From: Liolophura sinensis
Taxonomy: Eukaryota; Mollusca; Polyplacophora; Chitonida; Chitonidae
Assembly (NCBI RefSeq): GCF_032854445.1
Contig: NC_088306.1
Location: forward strand, 7,435,924 to 7,499,923
DNA: 64,000 nucleotides
Reading direction: 5' to 3'
A program made the position numbers and the translations under genes. Below the pieces are notes generated by a model, which did no database searches, was not told where the DNA came from, and saw nothing but the letters and a program-made list of their open reading frames with translations. This document shows, piece by piece, positions 59,438-64,000 of this stretch; position 1 is the first letter of the stretch; each line of letters opens with the position of its first letter.

Positions 59438-59610
59438 TTGGCTATCTAGGTACTATGGGTAGCCACAGCAAACCCTATGATTGGCTATCTGGGTACTATG
59501 GGTAGCCAAAGCAAACCCTATGACTGGCTATCTGGGTACTATGGATGGGCACTGCAACCCTATGATTGGCTCTGTACTATGGGTAGCCACAGCAAACCCT
59601 ATGATTGGCC
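59438..59610 (+). repeat. Tandem array, 43-bp unit, about 4 copies
   Basis: 'gattggctatctgggtacta' plus 'tgggtagccacagcaaaccc', spaced 43 bp (59479, 59522). The last unit has a deletion. Confidence 0.9.
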
Positions 59611-60733
59611 AAGAACTTTAACCAAACTGGACACCGCCACCGAGAGATTCTGATACCCCTCTCACAATACCCCCCCTTACTATGTAAGGCGAGCTAAAAG
59701 GCAATACTGGGGATTTTGCGAAGGACGAGCTAAGAAGGCAATACTGAGGATTTTAGCAAACCCTCAATCAAAGTAAATCTAAGCCAATTTTTGCTATTAT
59801 TTAAGGGCAGCCCAAATAATTAACTTTCACAAAATATCAGTCTTGACTATGCATGTGATACTGTTCAAAACTGGTAATAAGGTTTCCAAAGTTCATAATG
59901 CAGATTGCAATATAATTTTTTCCAAATTTCAATGGTGCGAGTCTGACATTAACAGTAAAGCAACAATTGAGCTATTCTTGGCATTTAGCAGAAAATTAGA
60001 TTTCATCTGTGAATATGGATTTTTTTGGCAAAAAATCTCCCCCACAGACTTTTTAAGTTTCTATTATGAATTCATGTTACATGGGATAAAATTAGCTTCA
60101 AATGTAGCCAGGGAGTATTTTATGGAGAGAGTGAGAAAGGTTTACATGATAACGACCTCTTTTTGTTTCAGAGTACTTGACTTGAAGCTGCGCAGGCATA
60201 GCTAACATTTGCTTTCTTGCTCTCATTGCACACCTCAATGTTTACGCTAAGATCTTTGCTGCATCTGAGCATAATCTGCTGAGGACATCTTTAGGCTCAA
60301 CCCTGCCATGCACAAGAGCTTTTTTAGATCAGCAGTTGTCCCAATGTGCCTACCTACCCTGCAGCTTCTACTCAGACTTTTTGCAATGAGAGACTTTGGG
60401 GAAATTTTTTTTTTTTTTCATTTTTTTGTCTCGCATGGCATGGCCAAAATCTCAGTGTGTGATGCTGACCATAGAAAAGTGAGTGGGAAAAGTTTGCATA
60501 TAGTTTAAATTGACTACATGTATGTAACATGGCATGGACACACTGGTTGGAATTCTAACACACAGTGGTACCTCACTGTTATTATTGAACACCCCAAATA
60601 ATGCATGGTCAGGTAATTCCAGAGTGCGGCAGAAGGATGACTGCTGAGTAAAATCCTCTTGCGTGTCCAATCTGAATTTAACTTATGGTTTTGAAGGGTT
60701 ATTTTATTTGTTCATTCTGATTTAAAAACCCAC

Positions 60734-60823
60734 CTTGGCTAAGAGTTGAGGTAATGTGACAATAAAGTGTTCTGTTAGCTTCGTCTTCTCCTCTGATACC
60801 TGCTTCACTTCTTTTACTGTCAG
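60734..60823 (-). CDS. STAG: STAG exon 4 of window
   Basis: It encodes LTVKEVKQVSEEKTKLTEHF followed by IVTLPQLLAK. TKLTEHFIVTLPQLL is the conserved helix pair. Acceptor TTTTTACAG|C, donor AAG|GTGGGT, phase 0 both sides. Confidence 0.95.
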
Positions 60824-60964
60824 CTGTAAAAATAGTAGAGTCAACATCATAATGTGCTACATGCAGTAATAACATATGCCTTCAATGACCTATATACATG
60901 TACATTCAAACTCCATTTCTTGAGAAAACGTTTGTAATATTTTAAGGTTAAGATTTCGTTCAAA

Positions 60965-61195
60965 TTTATTTATTTATTTGATTGGTGTTTTACGCTTTAG
61001 TCAAAAATATTTCATACGACGACTGACAGCATTATGTTGGGAGGAAATTGGGCTAAGCTCGGGGGAAACCCATGTCCAGGTTACTGCCTGACCTTCTCAA
61101 GCACCACAGGAGAGGGAGCCGCCAGCCGGAGCTGGACTCACAATGACCCCATTGGTGAGAAGCTCTTGAGTCACTATGGTTAGCGCTCTAACAAG
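60965..61195 (-). mobile_element. SINE family 1, near full length
   Basis: Tail TTTATTTATTTATTTGATTG, 'gtgttttacgctttagtcaa', GGGGGAAACCCATG, CGGAGCTGGACTCACAATGA and the head piece ATGGTTAGCGC. Moderately diverged. Confidence 0.85.
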
Positions 61196-61744
61196 TATTC
61201 ACATTTACAAACGATACATTATCAAAATGCATATTTATACGCATATAATTGAATATACATCCGTCTGAAATTATTTCATTTCCTTATCAGAATAGTGCTA
61301 AGTGCTGTATTCAAGAATTTCATGTATGGGTTATGCGTGTCAGGTTATAGGTTGAAGAGTGCCCATTGCAAGGTCCCTGACACACATCTGAGTTGAAGAT
61401 GCAGCAAAAACTGCGAGAACTGGGTACGAACATGTGACAAGGTTGCATCGAGCCAGGGCTGTGACTATCTGAGCCAGAGAGTTCCCTGTGCTTCTTGCTT
61501 TTGGTGGAAAATGCAAAGTACTGTATTCCAACTGTATTGCAATTTCACGAGCACATGAAGGCCTTGGAAAGATAACCTTTGATACCAACACTTAATTGGC
61601 ACTGAAGTTCCACCTGAAAAGTGCTAAACATCAGGTGAATACGGTAATACAAACTTTCACTTTGAGGACAAGTCTCAATGAGATACCAAAATGGTCAGGT
61701 AAACTCAATACTTTATAAGCTGTCACTTGACTGGAGATTCCTAC

Positions 61745-61848
61745 CTTTCTGTTGGGACCCCTGCCAACGGGAGATTCCCCAGTAGCTGCCTGTTTAACAC
61801 AGCAAACCATGATCTCTATCAGGCTGGTCTCCTGTCGGTCATCCAGGG
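61745..61848 (-). CDS. STAG: STAG exon 3 of window
   Basis: It encodes DDRQETSLIEIMVCCVKQAA and GESPVGRGPNRK, matching the family's [20 protein letters not shown] and PPVGRGTGKR segments. Acceptor TTTCCAG|C, donor AAAG|GTAGGA, ends phase 0. Confidence 0.95.
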
Positions 61849-62304
61849 CTGGAAAGAAAATGGCACAAAAAACTCACTACATTACGGCTCAAGCACACAA
61901 CATTAACACTTGAACATCACACCCAGTTAAAAGCCATTTACACCATTTAATAACTGTATGTTGAACATTTAAATGTGTTTTCATGATTTATCAGTAAGCC
62001 AGAAAGTGTTTGTCAGCAAAATATAAAAGCAAGTAATAAAACACTTACAGTTATTTCTGAATCTTATGCTGAGAGCAAAGCCCTAAAAGTAAAACCCACA
62101 GGTTCAGGGTATTTTTTTTTTAGTTTTTACATTTTCATTTGATGTTTTTGAAAAAAAAAAAAAAAAAAAACATCCCGAACATTTAAAGCATTTAATTCTT
62201 TAAAAACATTTCCATAGAAACAAATGAAGATGTCTTATGCAGTTGTCAAAAATGATGAACAATTATATTACTATATTTTTGTAGCTTTCTTTGACTTTTA
62301 TTTA

Positions 62305-62560
62305 ACTTTCATTCATTATTTTCATTTGACTGGATTTTTACCCCATACTCAAGAATATTACACTAATACGATGACGGACAGCATTATGGTGGAAGGAAAC
62401 CAGGCATCGCCCAGAGGAAACCCATGACTGTCAGCAGCTTGCTGGCTGGCCTTCTCACGTATGACCTGAGAGAAAGCCACCATGAGCTGGGCTTGAACCC
62501 AAAGCGATAGCATTGGTAAGAGGCTCCTAAGTGATAGTGCTGCACAAGCAGAACAGAGGC
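62305..62560 (-). mobile_element. SINE family 1, near full length
   Basis: 'tactcaagaatattacacta', 'gacagcattatggtggaagg', 'gagctgggcttgaacccaaa' and TAAGAGGCTCCTAAGTGATA. The head is degraded. It sits about 30 bp from the exon at 62589-62703. Confidence 0.85.
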
Positions 62561-62588
62561 CAAGTGAGGCGTGAACATATTCACTCAC

Positions 62589-62703
62589 GTTCCTCCCCCT
62601 TGCCGGCCTCTTCCAGCAGTAAATCTGTCATGCACTCCCAGTCTTTGATCATCTCATTAATGTCCCACAGACTGTCGACCAGGTACGCCCCGTGCTCGTG
62701 AAG
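62589..62703 (-). CDS. STAG: STAG exon 2 of window
   Basis: It encodes [20 protein letters not shown] followed by [12 protein letters not shown], nearly identical to vertebrate STAG. Acceptor ACCTTCAG|C, donor AAC|GTGAGT, ends phase 1. An adjoining SINE ends about 30 bp away. Confidence 0.95.
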
Positions 62704-63567
62704 CTGAAGGTAAATTTACAATGATTAGGGAAACATTAATTAATGAAAACCAAACAAATTTTTCTTTACTTGTCATAGTATTTATTTGAGTGTTTGATTA
62801 ACACCATACATAAGACATTTTTTATTTATAAGGCCCGCAGTCCATATTGAGTGTCCAGGGTAAACCAACCTTTTTGCAAGTTAGTTACGACCTTTCCCAC
62901 GCATGATATGTAAACCATATCAACAAAAAAAGTAAAACAGCAAGAACCTCACAAATCTGATGACAGTCGAGCTGCAGGCAAACGGTTAAGATTTCCAACT
63001 AGGGTTTAAACTCCAATATACCCTTCTCAACACAAGAATAATGATTTTGTCCCTACAGAATTTATCAAACAGAAAGCCAGTCTTGGGTATATGTAAAGAT
63101 GAGCAAAGATAAATCGTTCAAGCCATGTCCCCTGGTATACTGGCAAGACATCACAATGACACTCCATGCAATGCAGTGTCACAAAGGAAAATGATATTAG
63201 CCTGCCCAGTAATTCAGATGCGCAGGGTTTAAATTTCATATACCCCTTGTGGGCACAGCCTTGAAGCTTTGACAAGCTCTGACATTTTAACCCGTGTGAT
63301 CAACCAATGGCAATGGAGAAAAGAAGATGATGTATTGAGAAATTTGTCTGGTGCTGTATATCACCACCAAAAGTGCCTTTCTTTATCTAATGACGTAACT
63401 TTCCACCGGACATACAGCCACTGTTATCCAAACATCTAAATGTTCCTATTCCTACATGTATATTTATGTTTACTAAACGAATAAACTGGAAATATATCAA
63501 TATTCTGTTATAGTCTCAAATTTGCTGAGTTCACTACTGACTCAACATTCTCACTTGTGCTAACTAC

Positions 63568-63790
63568 CTCGCTCTCAATGAAGAACTGAACCAGATCTCT
63601 GATTAGAGGTGTGTTAGGGCTTCGCTTCTTTCCTTTCTTCGACTTGAGGTTCTTCGTTGCCTCATCATCTCTCTGGAACAGCTTGTTGTTGAGGAACTCT
63701 CCGGCGGCCTGAGCGACATGACGGTGGGAGGAGTACACCAACTCATAGACATTCTCACAATCTTTGTCTGATAGCACGTTTTCGTTAAAC
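63568..63790 (-). CDS. STAG: STAG exon 1 of window
   Basis: Acceptor TTTCAG|G, donor GAG|GTAGTT. It encodes NENVLSDKDCENVYELVYSS, then AAGEFLNNKLF and LIRDLVQFFIESE, highly like the STAG HEAT-repeat region. A Lys-rich KSKKGKKRS loop sits where vertebrate STAG has KRRGRNS. The exon starts at the third base of a codon, so the gene continues beyond the right edge. Confidence 0.95.
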
Positions 63791-64000
63791 CTGAAAGTCA
63801 TTCAAGTTGATCTAGTTTATGCATTAAGCAAGATGGCTTGCCTTGATTCAAGAAAACAAAAAGGAGCTTTTACACAAAATCTGATCAAACTAGGACAATA
63901 TCTGGAGAATTTATTGTGGGGAAATCCTTTTCAAACTCAGAATTTGTATCTCAAGTTGATCATGTTCATGCACTCATGAATATGGTTTTGCAACTTCATT
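63791..64000 (-). other. STAG intron at the right edge
   Basis: Acceptor TTTCAG at 63791-63796 precedes the first exon in the window. No further exon is recognised before position 64,000, so the preceding exon lies outside. Confidence 0.7.

Larger units (their letters stand above)
39452..63790 (-). other. STAG: STAG/SA cohesin subunit gene (stromalin), 3' two-thirds
   Basis: Twenty-two coding exons plus one candidate small exon encode about 962 residues. They match STAG1/STAG2 family proteins in order, from the NEDCENVYHLVYSAHRP-type segment (here SDKDCENVYELVYSSHR) to a low-complexity C-terminus. The product is the HEAT-repeat subunit that binds the SCC1/RAD21 kleisin and helps cohesin hold and loop DNA in the nucleus. 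The N-terminal region, including the stromalin-conservative domain, lies beyond 64,000. Nearly every splice site is GT-AG with consistent phase. One frame step (exons 46915 to 46078) needs a small extra exon. Introns carry many SINEs and tandem arrays. Family assignment is secure; whether the animal has one or more STAG paralogues cannot be seen here. Confidence 0.95.

Overview
The window is nuclear DNA from an animal. It has interrupted genes with GT-AG introns, many tRNA-derived SINE copies, tandem repeats in introns, and a decayed Ty3-type LTR retrotransposon. The protein families and repeat style suggest a lophotrochozoan, most likely a mollusc. That taxonomic call is an inference. No prokaryotic gene structure is present, and most open frames of 60-130 codons are chance or repeat-derived.

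Layout. 1-13.3 kb: no supported gene; dispersed repeats, two SINE-like families, a fold-back region and a 150-bp AT palindrome. 13.3-17.7 kb: a broken Ty3-type retrotransposon with two short LTRs and gag, protease, reverse transcriptase and integrase remnants. 19.8-29.7 kb (+): a probable secreted lectin gene. It has a signal-peptide exon (candidate), two exons forming one C-type lectin domain, three short linker exons and a terminal cysteine-rich PAN/apple-like exon. All introns are phase 1, and the predicted product is 313 residues. 29.7-39.2 kb: intergenic, with SINE pieces only. 39.45-63.79 kb (-): the 3' two-thirds of a STAG/SA (stromalin) cohesin subunit gene. It has 22 clear coding exons plus one candidate small exon and runs off the right edge, so the N-terminal part lies beyond 64,000.

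The two genes are unrelated and point toward each other. The STAG product would be the HEAT-repeat regulatory subunit of the cohesin ring. The lectin product would be extracellular. The most notable features are a 24-bp coding minisatellite that gives the STAG protein a Met-Pro-rich C-terminal tail, a minisatellite that has amplified a STAG 3' splice site, and at least three SINE-like families, two of which share a 3' segment. I found no clearly new multi-gene system.
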